Assembly (NCBI RefSeq): GCF_022376445.1
Contig: NW_025955053.1
Location: 92,728 to 156,727, forward strand
DNA: 64,000 nt
Source: Fomitopsis serialis
Lineage: Eukaryota > Basidiomycota > Agaricomycetes > Polyporales > Fomitopsidaceae
Direction: 5' to 3'
Shown: in pieces, positions 24,865-35,577 of the stretch
Numbering within the stretch: position 1 is the stretch's first letter
How the letters are laid out: each line of letters starts with the position of its first letter
Notes under the pieces: model-generated
Seen by the model: the letters and a program-made list of their open reading frames with translations, nothing else
Database searches by the model: none
Told to the model about the DNA's origin: nothing
Translations under genes and position numbers: made by a program

Positions 24865-26107
24865 ATGCAGCTCTCGACCCCAGCATGGCCCTTGGCTCCA
24901 TTCGTGGATGTCGATCCATCCACCATCCAAGCCCTCGTCAAAATTGCCGCCCTCATCGTCACCGGTCTCTCGGTGCACGTATCGCTCTCGCCACCCAACC
25001 CACCCGCGCCTCCGAAGGTGCGACTTGCTGCTGCACGGAAAACATTTTTTGAGCGCTGCGTTCGATGGGTTACTTTCTGCAGTAAGGTGAGCAGGCCGTC
25101 CGGTCGTACCTAGCTCGCCGATTCCACAAGTGTTTCTTTGCCTGACGGGGCACCCCGCATATGGCAAGTGCTTTCTCCGTCGATCCGCCACAATTCTGTG
25201 GCGGATGTTCTCAGCCCAGGGAGTAAGCTATTCTTGCTCCGTTAACTGGCTGGGCATTCGTCAAATAGAACGTCTTTCATTATACGATGTGCTACTGTCT
25301 GCTTCCACCTCTGCGTGCCGTGAGAGCGAGGAAGTCCTAGAGCCGATTTGCTGACGCGCACGTTCTTCGCGACAGATGATGGTGTGGATCGGCACCATGC
25401 TCGACATCTTGGCTACCACCTCAATCGCATTCCCCTCTCTCCCAACCGTTCATATCCTCTCGTCGATCCTCAGCCCATCTCACGCATCCTCATCACATTC
25501 GCCTCTCCTCAACGCATCGCCCCTGCTCATCCTCGGTGCGCTCGCTACTCTCTTTGGCGCTGTCCTCCGCCTCGCATGCTTTCGCGCGCTCGGTCCCCTC
25601 TTCACCTTCGAGCTCGCCATCACACCGAGCCACTCGCTCGTCACGACTGGCCCATACGCATGGGTGCGGCATCCGAGCTACACCGGGATCTACTTGACCC
25701 TGCTCGGCGCGAGCGCGGTCGGGCTCGCGCCCGGCGCCTGGCTCCGCGAGTGCGCGCTGCGCCTCGGGACGTGCGCCTCCCCGATCGCCGGGAGCGCGAA
25801 CATCACCATCGCATGCGCAGACTGGAGCGCGTACCCGGTGTCCCTGCCCTCGAGCGCGTCGGCCGCGCCGGAGGTCATGTTCTCCGCGATCCCTGCGGCG
25901 CCGTGCGTGCACGTCAGCGGCCTGGGCGTCGGGGCGGCGCTGGCGTGGCTCGTGCTCGCGTTCTGGGCTGGGAAGGTCGCGTATGCGCTGCAGTGCACGA
26001 ACAAGCGGCTCAGGACGGAGGACACGGAGCTGCGCAGGGCGTTCGGCGAGGTGTGGGACGAGTATGCGGAGCGGACGCGGTGGCGGCTGCTCCCGGGCGT
26101 GTTCTGA
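24865..26107 (+). CDS. Protein-S-isoprenylcysteine O-methyltransferase (ICMT/Ste14 family)
   Basis: Membrane methyltransferase of the endoplasmic reticulum that uses S-adenosylmethionine to methylate the C-terminal prenylcysteine of CaaX proteins. Two exons fit: 24865-25086 and 25376-26105 plus stop (TGA 26105-26107), about 318 residues. Family signature: TGPYAWVRHPSYTGIY, then the C-terminal RLRTEDTELRRAFGEVWDEY and RRWRLLPGVF-like end (RWRLLPGVF as last residues). The 289-base intron is long for this genome and could hide another small exon. Between the core helices there is an extra loop of about 60 residues with several Cys, probably lumenal, which makes it longer than yeast Ste14. Agaricomycetes often have several paralogs. 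Confidence 0.87.
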
Positions 26108-28004
26108 GGCGAGACCAGTGCGGATATCTGGACACTGGATATGGCGTGTAGTTGGTTACATGGCTGGTTGGAGTGTGGAACGTCGCATGTGACTGTGTAT
26201 GTAGTATAGCGTAGTGTATGTACTGAATGTAGCGGACTAGTAGTAGCATTAGTACTACGAACGGTGTATTACTATAGAGCATGGATCTAATCTCAGATTC
26301 TCAACGACATCCTGACTCGAAAAATTGTATCACCGCTCTTTGAGTTGTGCAGTTCTCGGACAATGACGAATGTATTATGCAAGGACATTGAAAGTCTGCT
26401 CGACTGCGCGTTGGTTATGCCAGAAAATTAAAACATAAAGTCACGTACATGGCTCTCAAACAGTCGAGGCGGAGTGCCTTCGGTTAGAACAGAACTCAGC
26501 GGAACGACCTTCGTCCCAGTCTGTTTCCTTCGATTGCCCTTCTTCTCGAAGAATGACGTGAAGCACAATTTGGAGACCATATCTAAACATATTTACATCG
26601 CATGATGTGGGCGGCGTTACGGCTAGTAATCCCTACAGCACGGAAGACGCGAAGGTTGAAGGGACCGGCGGGCACAGCATCCGAGTCGTTCTACTCATCC
26701 CAAGGAAATACGACAAGGTTTGTCTCTAGGCCTTCCTAGTGGGTCCTGGGAGCTTCACTAGCCTTACCACGGTGTCAACGCATCTCGGCGAGTAGGCACA
26801 CGAACGCCGAGGCATCCGACGTTTCCATTGAATACGGGCTGAAGCTAAGGTCAGGCTCGCGGTAGCTTTGGCTTTCGACATCGGATGTACCAGTGCATGT
26901 CCGCATGGCCCACATGCTGGTGATGAGCGTTGCTGCGTCGTTCTCACTACCTGCTGTGCAAGAGGATAGTGCGCAGCGCATGAGGGTTACATGCCTCGAG
27001 GCCCGAGTGCAGTGACGAGCTTTTCTCCCGAATTGTCGACGATGTGTGGCATCTGCCAGTGTTTACCCTTGGAGTGACTGTGAGCCAATCTAATGCTGAG
27101 CTTCTGTGCCGGCTCGGAAAGCCTGCGTGCATTGCGATATTCTGACCATGGGCTAATCGGAGGTGCATTATGATTTTTGTTAGTCTCCGTAGCTGACCAA
27201 AAAGAGATACTACCGCTCTCCATGAAAGGCACTAACACTTACGAAGATGTCTTGCTTGCTCTAATTGGCAATCGGGAGAGAAGTACTACCACCCGACCCG
27301 CGGCGATAACGATAGTTCTCTTCAGAGTTGTCCGCTTCCGCAATCTGAACTTTCGTAGAACATGCGAGTTTGTACCTGACAGCAGACAAGAGAGCGCAGG
27401 CAGCATATCGTGACTAGGACGCGGTGAGGATGCTGGTGAGTTATCCCTGACGTAAGTCAGCTCACGACTGGTGTCTTTCTGGTTATATCATGTCATGACA
27501 AATTCCAACGGAGCATTCCAGGAGCCGATATATGGTCGAGCAGCAACCTCATGTTTACTTCTGCTGTAAGCATTGCGCTCTATCGATAAAGTGCTTAGGT
27601 CAATGTCATAACTCACACGCGCTGCAGTAGATGGCTCTAAACCCGCCTGTCTCCGGGCACCGCGCTGACGCAGAGGTGCCGCCGGAACAGTGACGAGGTA
27701 CGCAACCGAAGAAGACTTCCGTTTCCGACACGACGCCTTCTCGGCGCCACAAAGGTGATATAGGACCTGAGCTTCGCATGTCGATCTGATGCGCCACGAC
27801 GGCGAGGCACTATAGGCCTGTTTGGGCCAGAACATCATGTCCTGACGCAGCTCTTGACGGGCCGTGTACTGAGCGCAGGTCGATTGCCGAGAAAATCGGG
27901 CCTGGCTGCAAACGGCACAATAAAGCGTTTCCGGTGCGGCGACACGCTGTACGCTAAGATACGACATGCTCGTCCAGTATAACCGGTGCGTGTGACGTCT
28001 TACT
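26108..28004. other. Intergenic region, no gene seen
   Basis: 1.9 kb with short ORFs on both strands only. The minus-strand ORF at 27488-28114 overlaps the end of the alcohol dehydrogenase in another frame and looks like chance. Confidence 0.5.
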
Positions 28005-29611
28005 TCAGAATGTGACGACGACACGCCCAGCCAACTTGCCCTTGCACATATCCTCAAAGACACTGACCGCGGCGTATGCGTAAGTGTGAGGGGCACTGCC
28101 TTTGGCCAGGTCACTAATGACGTACCTGTTTATTTCCTCCAAGGGGCGTTGGACAACATGGCAGCGGACTCTGCCTTGCGCCGCGAGGGCGAGCGCCTCG
28201 TATACAGCTTGACGACCTCTGAAAACAGAACGAGATCCGGTGTCGAGTATACTCGAGCCGGCAGCACGACCGTGCACTTACCCTGTCTGTGATGCAATGT
28301 ATTTGATGCCCTGATAAAGGCCCATGATGAGTGTTCCTACCGCGGTATCATGAACGGAATGCTTGCTTGGTCAATGATCAGGGCCATCGGAAGGCCAGAA
28401 ACCTCCTGTGCCGCCCCGAGGCACATCACGGTGCCGTGCGCTCGGATGTAGAATGCAGCTTGGACATATGCACCGCCCTGCATGCACATGTGAGTTACCT
28501 CGCGCTCTGCCTAGAGGCTTATGAAGACTGTCCCACTGACGGCATGGGTTGTGATTAGGGCCGCGTGTGCCCCGAGAGGGTCAGTCAGCCTCTTGACGTC
28601 TGCAACGAGGTCTGTTGTGTCCTTGAAGTCGAGGAACTTCTCAGCGCCGACGGAAAGGCATAGGTCCCGCTTCTCCACACCGCTGTCTACGGATCGCGCT
28701 CGTTAATATCTCGAATCTGCACGAGGTGCGAAGCCTTACCAATTGCAAGGACACGATACCCGAATGCTTTGGCGTATTGGATGCCCAAGTGGCCAAGCCC
28801 GCCCCCAGCCCCGTGGACCACGACCCAGCCACCCGGTGGCGTATCCGTGAGTTGTTTCAAAATGTTGTACACAGTCACTCCCTAACGTTGGCTTTGAGCG
28901 AGGGTTGGCAAACATAGTTTGTCAAGTTTGCCTCACCGCGCAAAGAATAGGTGCGGCCTCCACACTTGGCAATTCCTTTGGAATAGGTATCAAGTGATCG
29001 AGGTACGCCACCTACCATCATGCCCTCAGCGCTCAGCAGTGGATGACGAGGACTCTCTACACGAGGCATCATACCATGTACTGAGCAAAGGTCCCGTCGA
29101 CGTGATATCCGGATATCACTCTGTCCGCACAGTCTGCACATCAGTCAGTGATAAGCGCATGCCGTTGTCATGTTCTCGACGTGCTCACTCTGCTCGAAGC
29201 CCCTCCGGCACATCTCACACTGCAGGCAGCTGTCGACTACGTACTTCGTCCCCACTCTATCTCCGAGCTTAATGACGCCACTCCTTGAGTGCGCGCCGAT
29301 CGCCACGACGTGGCCGACCCCTTCGTGGCCACCTACACTCGGCAGGCGGGGAAAGATGCGCCACTCCCCGTTCATGAAGTGTAGGTCCGTATGGCATACT
29401 CTGATAACAAAGAAAAGGGGTGATTCAACATGAGCTGGTCGAGGAACAAGGGCGAAGAAGCGCACCCTGTGCATTCGAGCTTGAGTATACACTCTCCGGG
29501 CGCCAACTCAGATGGCTGCTTCAGCGGGTAATCAGCCACATCCGCAACCATACTGAACTCCCGCGTTATAGCGGCTCGAGTTGTTGCTGGAATCGCCTCG
29601 ATCGAAGTCAT
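28005..29611 (-). CDS. Zinc-dependent alcohol dehydrogenase (ADH1-like MDR family)
   Basis: Cytosolic NAD-dependent alcohol dehydrogenase. The ATG is at 29611. Landmarks in order: catalytic zinc ligands CHTDLH and GGHEGVGHV; structural zinc cysteines CLQCEMC and, after an intron, [14 protein letters not shown]; the VHGAGGGLG cofactor loop; and the C-terminal GRVVVTF. About seven introns fit. Near 28353 the frame is lost inside the cofactor domain: the reading ends at IPFMIPR, while the next frame continues with VGTLIMG and leads to [13 protein letters not shown] single missing base in a short A run (T run on the coding strand) explains this best; a 117-base intron that skips the segment also keeps the frame but deletes a conserved Gly-rich turn. 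The fold and chemistry are certain, the exact exon is not. Confidence 0.82.
29102..29119. repeat. Perfect 18-bp palindrome inside the ADH coding region
   Basis: GTGATATCCGGATATCAC reads the same on both strands. It lies in the exon just after the fourth structural cysteine and is probably coincidental. Confidence 0.5.
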
Positions 29612-30130
29612 ATTCTTGGACCCCTTCAGCAGTGGAGGCAGGAGACGAGAGTGAACGGCCTTGGAATCGATATCAATGGGCTGACCGTTATCCGTGACCA
29701 AGGGCGACCAACAAGCACAGGGTAGTTGCCCACGAGGCTTTGGTATCCGTGGCATTCTGGTGTATTTGTTCATCCGACGAAGTCCAGGTTAGTTATATCA
29801 GTTGATCGACCACGGGGCCGTGACGTATTGCGAAGGTCGTGTTGAAGCTCACTGACTTGAGAGAATCGACACCATTTTTGTAGGTTGTAAGTCTAGCCTC
29901 TCGACTATGCGACAAGTGAATTGGCGTAGCCTGCTTCAACAGCATGTCAGGAGGTCAATACGCACGTCTCACGTATCATGAGATACTTCTAGCTCAGCCC
30001 ATTTGTCATACCACTCTTACCTATGAAGGCATGTCTCGATGATTCGGTGACCAGACGTTTGCAGCGCCAACGAGCAGTGTGAGATGAACTCTAGCACGTC
30101 ACATTATCTAGCGCAATAAACGAACATACC
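29612..30130. other. Intergenic region
   Basis: About 520 bases between the ADH start and the Nam9 stop, both on the minus strand; expected to hold the ADH promoter. No ORF of note. Confidence 0.5.
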
Positions 30131-31326
30131 CTAGAATGACCCCGACGTCAATTTACCCTGCAACCTGTTCTCCGGCATCCTCGCCAGCTGACTCTTGCTG
30201 CGAATCCGTGAGCGCCGCTTCGAGTACCACTCCCAGCCCATACGCATAAGCTCGCCGTCCGCGTCATACGGCGTCGGGATTTCCGAGTAGCCCGGGCGCG
30301 CGGTCGGGTGCCGCAGGTAGATCGCCGAGCACGTCGCAAACGAGGGCTCTATGTACGCCGGAATGAAGATGAAGGGCGACGCATACGGGGGGAGGTGGAA
30401 GGGCGTCAAGTTCTTTTTGTCCTTCATGGTCGTCCACTTGTCCATGGCGCCGGATTTGGCGTCGGAGGCGGATTTTGCTTCAGAGGCCGCCCTACGAGAG
30501 GGAGGCGCATTGCTCGGAGCCTCAGGTGTATCTGACGCTGCGTCGGAGTGCGACTCCTCGTCGGCAGACTCCGCGTCTGCATATGCTTCGTCCGCCGCCT
30601 CGTCCTTTTCGCTGATCTCATTTACTTTTTCCTTTGGGGCGGCCTTTGCTTGAAGGAATCTGATGGCCCGAGGATCCACAGAGATCATATCCCCAGGCGC
30701 GAGCCTTGTATTGGGGTTCGTGTGCTGCAAGGTTGATTAGCGCAGCGAACACTGAGACAGTGCGCTACACACCTTCTTCCCATTGAGCATCACGTCGCCG
30801 TGCACCACCAGTCTCCGAGCCTCGTACACACTCTGCGCAGGCAGCTCCGAAAGACGAGCACGTCTATCCGCCTCTCCACCTCCCTGAACATCAGACTGCC
30901 GACGGGAGCCAGACCCTTCTGATGCTCCTCCTCGAGCCGCTTCATCTCCTTAGCAGCCGTCTCCTCGCGCTTGGCCCACTTGTTCAGCGACGCTGCGTCG
31001 GCACTCGTCTTTTCAGACTGCCGACGAACGTCCGGGAGTGTTTCCGGTAGGTACCACCGCTTGAATATCGTCTCCTTGATGTAGTCGCCGTGGTATGCGC
31101 GGAGCAAAGACTTTGCCCTCCAACGTTGGGCAAATAGGGTCAAATTCGTGTTTCTGAAGTCAATTTCCTTCGCCTTCACGCCAGCAGACCGACACCAAAG
31201 GTTGTAGAGGTTGCGCGGATGCCAGCTCTGCAACCAAACATCAGTGACCCACGCATCAGGATTTATTCTTCCACTGACCATTCGGGGCAGCGCCCTTTTG
31301 AGATGGTATACATTGGCGTCGCGCAT
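30131..31326 (-). CDS. nam9: Mitochondrial ribosomal protein uS4m (Nam9), frame break in S4 domain
   Basis: Small-subunit mitoribosomal protein of the S4 family, which binds rRNA. ATG at 31326; the reading [16 protein letters not shown], an intron about 31223-31282, and [11 protein letters not shown] are typical of fungal Nam9. A central Glu/Lys-rich stretch leads to the S4 RNA-binding fold ([13 protein letters not shown]). There the frame shifts: about 30838 one G of the coding strand is missing, after which the neighbouring frame carries the expected [19 protein letters not shown]. An intron about 30726-30771 then joins the acidic C-terminal extension and a conserved WEWYSKRR end. Stop at 30131-30133. 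The gene is essential for mitochondrial translation in yeast, so a sequence error is more likely than loss of function. Confidence 0.87.
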
Positions 31327-31482
31327 CGCCAGGCGTGCTCGTCGTCCTAGACGACGTCGGGGCTTTATGGTCTGCAACGGAAGCTAGTCAAAAGCGGCCG
31401 GGGAGCGCCTAAACCTGGGATAACAAGGTCACGTGCATTGAGCTACCGCGTTCGTCGGTCAACGCGTTCTCAATGACACTCA

Positions 31483-31517
<35 letters not shown>

Positions 31518-31693
31518 TCGCTCTCGGGTGGCAGTTGCATACGGGTCTATCTTCAGACAAAGTTGTGCCAGCTTTCTGTGTAATAATGTACGAAAACTGA
31601 CTACGGAGCGACTCTGTTCTTCAAGTTAATCGGAACACTATAGATATAACTGTATCAACCCCTTCAGGTTGACTCTCTCGGTTCGCGGTTCAC
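31327..31693. other. Bidirectional promoter region between Nam9 and GCP2 genes
   Basis: About 370 bases between divergent starts, containing the hexanucleotide microsatellite listed separately. Confidence 0.5.
31482..31518. repeat. Hexanucleotide microsatellite (CGTCCT)n
   Basis: About six near-perfect units of CGTCCT (CTCGTC in another phase) in the promoter region shared by two housekeeping genes. Confidence 0.85.
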
Positions 31694-34600
31694 ATGGATC
31701 CGTATACTCCACATGGTCGGCCAAGCTCGCGCAAAAAGAACTTGACATTGTCGACAAAGGAGTACAACAAGGTGTGTCGCGCTTGAACAATGGCACACCG
31801 ATTGTCTGATCTTCTGAATAGGTGACAGGTACTATTGCATCCGTCAGACGAACCCGCCAGTATCTCGAGGAGGGCCTAGTCGAACCGGCAAACGATGCGC
31901 TACCACCGTTGCGCGGAAGTCTCGTCCTAGGTATAACTCCGCGTGCGAGATACGAGGCTACGAGGCTGAAACTCGACTTCAGATAGAGAGCCGTCTTTCA
32001 TCGCCGAAACCTCATTCGTTCGCGCACCGCTCAACTCACGCGTGTCTCGGGATCGGCGGCCCACGCGATAAACACAAGGGAAGGGCAGGGCGAAGGACAG
32101 CTGGATGGCGTTCCGGTGGAGATCCAGGAGGCTCTCATCCTGGAAGATCTCCTCTTCGTGTTGATGGTCGTACCGAGTCTGCACGCGCTTCGTGTGCAAT
32201 CTCAAGTTCGCGCAACAGGGAATCGAGGGCACCCACATAGCCTACCACCGGACTACTCCGTGGAGACGACGACCCCTGCAGGGCGTGCGATTGTCGTGGC
32301 GCCTTCACTCGGTATGTGCGCCGCTGTCTCAGTAAGCGGTTTTCTGACCGCTGCAGGCAGACGCGTCTCTGCGCGATCTCGTGGAGCGCATTTTGCCACT
32401 GGCGACATACTACACGGCTGTCACGGCGTTCATTGAGCAGAGAAGTCTCCTTGACTTCGGTCTCGTCAACCACGCCCTATGTGCCGCGATGCGCGACATG
32501 CTCAAGGACTACCAGGTCTTGCTTCCCAGCTCGAGCACGCCTTTGCTACGTCTGCCCAGTTCACGCTCCAGAAGCTCTGGTTCTATGTCCATCCCACTCT
32601 GCACACGCTTTCACTGCTCTACCTCCTGATCACCGAGCTCGCCACGGCCGACGACCCTTCAGCGACATTGTCCGACTCCGAGTCTGGCGGCTCCTCCGAC
32701 GCAGAGGAAGACGCGCGCAACGAGGCTCTCGGTCTTGGAGGCGCGAATCTCAAGGCGGTCCTCTCTGACATCAACAAGGGTATGGATGGCGGCGCGAGCG
32801 GCATACCCGTGAAGGGCGGCGAGGTGCTCGCGATCCTTCACGAGCGGATGCAGAACATGTCTGGTGACCCCGCTGCCCGGGCGCTGTACGGGGCACTCAT
32901 GCGCGCGGCGGGCAAGCCGTACGTCGAGATGGTGCAGAAGTGGATCCGGACGGGCCGACTGGTCGATCCGTATGAGGAGCTGTGCATCAAAGAGAGCAAA
33001 TTCATAGATCGCGGGACGCTCGACGTGGACTACACGGACGAGTACTGGGAGCGACGGTATACTGTCCGTGAATTGTGCTTGATCACCGGCGTTGCACTTA
33101 CAACAGTTCGATAGCTGCGCGATGGGACAGTGCCCGGCGGCTCGTCCAAACGCCACCAAACCGGCGTGCCTCCGCCCAGGAGTGTCGGCGGACATCTGCC
33201 CGGAGGTGCCTGCGTGCCACCGATGTTGGAACGATGGAAATCGAAGATGCTGCTTGCCGGGAAGTATTTGAACGTCATCCAGGAATGCGGAATTGAGATA
33301 CGACGAGCGGCAGCGGACGGGGACGACGACGATCTGTCCCTTCAGGACGACAAGTACGTGTGTACCATTCAGTCGTGGAACGGATTCTCATCACCTCTGT
33401 GTAGGTTCTTCAAGTCTATCGACGATGCATACGCGCATGCGAACAAGACTCTACTGGAGCTTCTGCTACGTGATCAGCAACTCATACCACGTTTGCGGTC
33501 ATTGAAGCGGTTCTTCTTCCTCTCCCAATCCTCGTTCCTCACGCATCTCCTTGACCTCTCGCATTCCGAACTACGAAAGTCAGCCAAGTCGGCGTCTTTG
33601 GTGAAGCTACAGAGTCTGCTTGATCTCGCGCTGAATACAGACACTCAGGGTGAAGATGCAATGTTCCGAGAGGACCTGCGTGTGACCATGTCAAACAGCG
33701 GGTTATACGAGTGGCTGCTGAAGGTTGTGAGCGTGAGCGGTGTGCTGGGAAACGAGGAGGCGATGCTGTTGATGGACATGCCCATGAGAGACCAGGAAGG
33801 AGCGGGAGAAAGAAAAAGATGACAAGAAGCAGATTCTCGGTATGTCCGCGTTGCTCCTCGGTATATTGGTCTGACGATTCGCGCTGTCAATCATTTAGCC
33901 ATTGACGCATTGACTCTCGACTATACTGTGAAGTTTCCCCTCTCGCTCGTGATCTCGCGCAAGACGATCCTCCGCTATCAACTGGTCTTCCGTTTCCTGC
34001 TGCACCTCAAGCATGTTGAGCAGTCCTTGTCATCTATGTGGATTGAACACAAGACTACACCTTGGCGAGCACCTACACATCCTCCCGGCGCTGCTGCGCC
34101 GTCGCCCGCCGACTGGCAGGCTGATTTCCAGAACTGGCGCAAGCGTGTGTTCCTACTTAGGGCGAGGATGCTCGCGTTGTGCAGCAATTCTTGCGTTGCC
34201 ACCTTCGAGGTACTGGAACCGAATGGCGCAAGCTTGAGACAAGCTGGAAGCCGGCAAGGTGAGACGGTGGACCAGCTGTTGCGTGACCACGTGGATTTCC
34301 TTGATACGTGCTTGAAGGAGTGCATGCTTACCAGCTCGAAGCTGCTCAAGGTAAGCAGATGATCGAATGCTCGATCGCATCGGACTGACGATTTGCCTTC
34401 AGGCATACTCAAAGTTGATAGTGACTTGCTCAACTTTCGCCCTTTACACGTCTTCATTCACCAAATCGGCTAGTCAGCTTAGCTCTGGCCGCCGCTGACG
34501 CTGCGGATGGAGACAAAGCCATGGCGAAGAGTGGGACTTCTTAGCAAATTCGAGACAACTTCAATCACTGGTAAGAACGCAGTGATTCCTGTCTCTCGCG

Positions 34601-34788
34601 CTTTACTGACCTTTTCGGCCTCTGTAGGTTCAAGGTTCGTGGACTTGGTGCATACGTATGCTGCTGTATTGACCTGACGACGTCTCTGGCAGGTACACCT
34701 CGACTGTGTTCAATTCTACGCGTCTAGCGAGAACGTTTCGCTACTGCCCCTCGTTGTACGGCTCAACAGTATTAAGGCAACCACATAG
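31694..34788 (+). CDS. Gamma-tubulin complex component 2 (GCP2/Spc97/Alp4), several frame breaks
   Basis: Core subunit of the gamma-tubulin small complex, which nucleates microtubules at the spindle pole body. Conserved blocks in order: VEIQEALILEDLLFVLM and GIEGTHIAYH, then YSVE (N-terminal GCP domain); RDLVERILPLATYYTAV; DYQVL / SQLEHAF; LQKLWFYVHPTLHTLSLLY; GGEVLAILHERM; KPYVEMVQKWIRTGRLVDPYEE; then the C-terminal half with VKFPLSLVISRKTILRYQLVF, HVEQSLSSMW, VDQLLRDHVDFLDTCLKECM and LPLVVRLNSIK at the end (TAG 34786-34788). The blocks sit in changing frames. Besides normal introns, about ten single-base losses are needed, at roughly 32249, 32521, 34177, 34197, 34223, 34256, 34264 and four between 34488 and 34558, plus one extra base near 33800. 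Nearly all are in short runs of one base. The protein is essential in yeasts; I read this as consensus error rather than a pseudogene. Confidence 0.85.
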
Positions 34789-35577
34789 GGTATATATTAG
34801 CCTTGAATATCTCAAGCATCTGGCTCGACTTTCTCCGCGCTCTGCTCATGAAGTCTGTCGTGATATGACGCTGTCAACGGGTTCCCACGAACCATGACAT
34901 GCTACTCAGGCGAGTGCAGGCTTTACGAGGGGTCAGGACAGTATGACGCGCGATGAATAGCAGGGCATGCTATCGGTGACTTCGTCTAGCAGGCAAGCGA
35001 CATCAAGTCTATCTACTATCACACATTTCTTCGATATCCTGGAGTCTGTGACAGAGTATGGCATCGTTCGCGCGATGTTAAGGCCGCATTCGGAGATCCT
35101 GGACGATTTAGCCGCTACTAGGACCATCTGGTGTCTGACTGCATAGTCTTTGTTGAGCCGTGTTTCCTCTGTACCTCCCCTTTGATGCTTGTCCGGGTTG
35201 ATATGCTGAGCTCTGACTATTCCCACTCCGTTTCTGTTATCCATTCTTTCATTCCGACGTATACCTCGATCCACTGCTTCGTCCTGAATCACATTTACAT
35301 GTGTTTGCCCGTCTATTGCTGGCGTGAGTATGCAGCTAACTTACGTCCGGTGCCCGCGGTAGCTCGCCTCCGGTTTGAGCTTGCCCAGGCATGACACTAG
35401 ACATCGGTCGCGACGCCGTATGTCGACGAGCATCCTCTTCTTCATTGGACGTATGATCGGCTGGAACAGTGGCAGTTCTCGGGAGCTGCAATTCGATATC
35501 ACCAGTTTCTGATGCGGACCTTCTGTGCCTTTCCGTACAGCGTCGGTCAGTGTGACTTGTTCAACAATAGGAGCTGC
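34789..35577. other. Intergenic region
   Basis: About 790 bases between convergent genes; no coding signal I can support. Confidence 0.45.

Noticed and set aside
27488..28114. Minus-strand ORF of 208 codons
   Set aside because: It overlaps the last exon of the alcohol dehydrogenase in another frame and has random-looking content.
31983..32100. Frameshift in the N-terminal part of GCP2
   Set aside because: A 47-base intron (GTGTCT...GGGCAG, about 32042-32088) keeps the frame, so no error needs to be assumed here.
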